From assembly GCA_937873255.1 (NCBI GenBank), contig CALMVM010000274.1, forward strand, positions 1-7,401: 7,401 nt of DNA. The letters are read 5' to 3'. Source of the stretch: an uncultured Verrucomicrobiota bacterium (GTDB lineage: Bacteria; Verrucomicrobiota; Verrucomicrobiia; Chthoniobacterales; SZAS-18). The notes under the pieces are model-generated. The model did no database searches, was not told the origin of the DNA, and was given only the letters and a program-made list of their open reading frames with translations. The position numbers and the translations under genes were made by a program. How positions within the stretch are numbered: the stretch's first letter is position 1; each line of letters starts with the position of its first letter. Positions 7,054-7,401 of the stretch are shown here, in pieces.

Positions 7054-7401
7054 CTATTCCAGGGTAAGGGCCTTTCCGTATTGCGCCGTGTACCGGGCTG
7101 GCTTGACGCCGAGGGGCTTTTTCCAGGGCGCGGTCGTCGCGCTGTCGTAGTTGAACCATAGCCGGATTTTCGGGTGAGGTTCGTTTGCGAGGATGATGCC
7201 GATCGTCACCGCGTCGGGATGGTGGAAGCGCTCGCCGCTGGTCGAAAACAGGAAATGCCTAGCGGTAAACCGCTCGTGCATCTCGGACTTCCAATTCCTG
7301 ATGCTGCCGTGGTGGGGCATCTTGACCACGTCGAACGCGGCGCGGCCCTCCGGCGCGTAACGGGCCAGGCTCCCGGCGAGGACATCGGGAAAGGCGTCTC
7401 C
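7054..7401 (-). CDS. MBL-fold hydrolase, ComEC-like (C-terminal 115 residues; 5' end outside window)
   Basis: The frame is open to the window edge, so the N-terminus with the HxHxDH metal site is not visible. The visible part begins GDAFPDVLAGSLARYAPEGR, followed by AAFDVVKMPHHGSIRNW and FSTSGERFHHPDAV. GDA and K(V/M)PHHGS are the later metal-binding motifs of the metallo-beta-lactamase fold as seen in ComEC C-terminal domains and their stand-alone relatives; the Asp and the HH pair are expected ligands. The tail (IILANEPHPKIRLWFNYDSA and on to TAG at 7054-7056) is not a known module to me. Its stop lies 7 bases before the CHAT-STAND start, on the same strand, implying an operon. The substrate is unknown: such proteins can be nucleases or hydrolases. 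Linkage to a protease-STAND gene suggests an effector or accessory role in a conflict system (inference). Confidence 0.8.
   Translation of the reverse strand, partial: GDAFPDVLAGSLARYAPEGRAAFDVVKMPHHGSIRNWKSEMHERFTARHFLFSTSGERFHHPDAVTIGIILANEPHPKIRLWFNYDSATTAPWKKPLGVKPARYTAQYGKALTLE

Noticed and set aside
5424..7067. Long plus-strand open frame (547 codons)
   Set aside because: It is antisense to the CHAT-STAND gene, Arg/Gln/His-rich, and has no recognisable motif; it arises from high GC in the opposite strand.

Overview
This is a GC-rich, bacterial, accessory-looking window. Proteome flavour suggests a planctomycete-type lineage (large-genome, Gemmata-like): a CHAT-STAND protein, a multi-PAS/GAF sensor, a serine-recombinase remnant with a GRCEGRKRYG-like motif, and a signal-peptide protein of unknown family. 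That assignment is an inference from protein style; there is no rRNA or marker gene here.

Layout. Positions 1-279 are a leader with a sigma-70-like promoter (TTGACC, 18 bp, TGCTAGAAC). From 280 runs a plus-strand gene for an exported coiled-coil protein, broken by a one-base loss in a T run near 742-745 and cut off near 1190. Facing it tail to tail is a minus-strand PAS-PAS-PAS-GAF-GAF sensor gene (start 3114). It carries two opposite frameshifts (near 2993 and 2803) and also ends abruptly near 1190, in the middle of its last GAF domain. Both genes therefore lose their 3' parts at the same point, which looks like a rearrangement junction. Positions 3115-4109 hold no intact gene: a decayed serine-recombinase fragment (about 3350-3533, minus), an AT-rich island (about 3782-3905) with a Fur-box-like palindrome, and a cluster of three hairpins (4027-4108).

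The right half (4110-7401, minus strand) is a compact, apparently co-transcribed set. First comes the C-terminal part of a metallo-beta-lactamase-fold protein with ComEC-like GDA and KMPHHGS motifs, running off the window edge. Seven bases later begins a 978-codon open frame interrupted by a single TAA at 5202-5204. Before the stop it encodes a CHAT (caspase-like) protease domain with its His/Cys dyad, then a STAND/NACHT-like P-loop ATPase. After the stop, in the same frame, it encodes a subtilisin-fold (S8) domain in which all three catalytic positions appear substituted, then a winged-helix-like tail.

How they may work together (inference): the operon resembles NTP-dependent conflict/immunity modules in which a STAND ATPase senses a trigger and unleashes a protease, with an MBL-fold partner. 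The degenerate subtilase could be a non-catalytic sensor or scaffold. Whether the TAA splits it into two proteins, kills the system, or is a sequencing error is the key open question.
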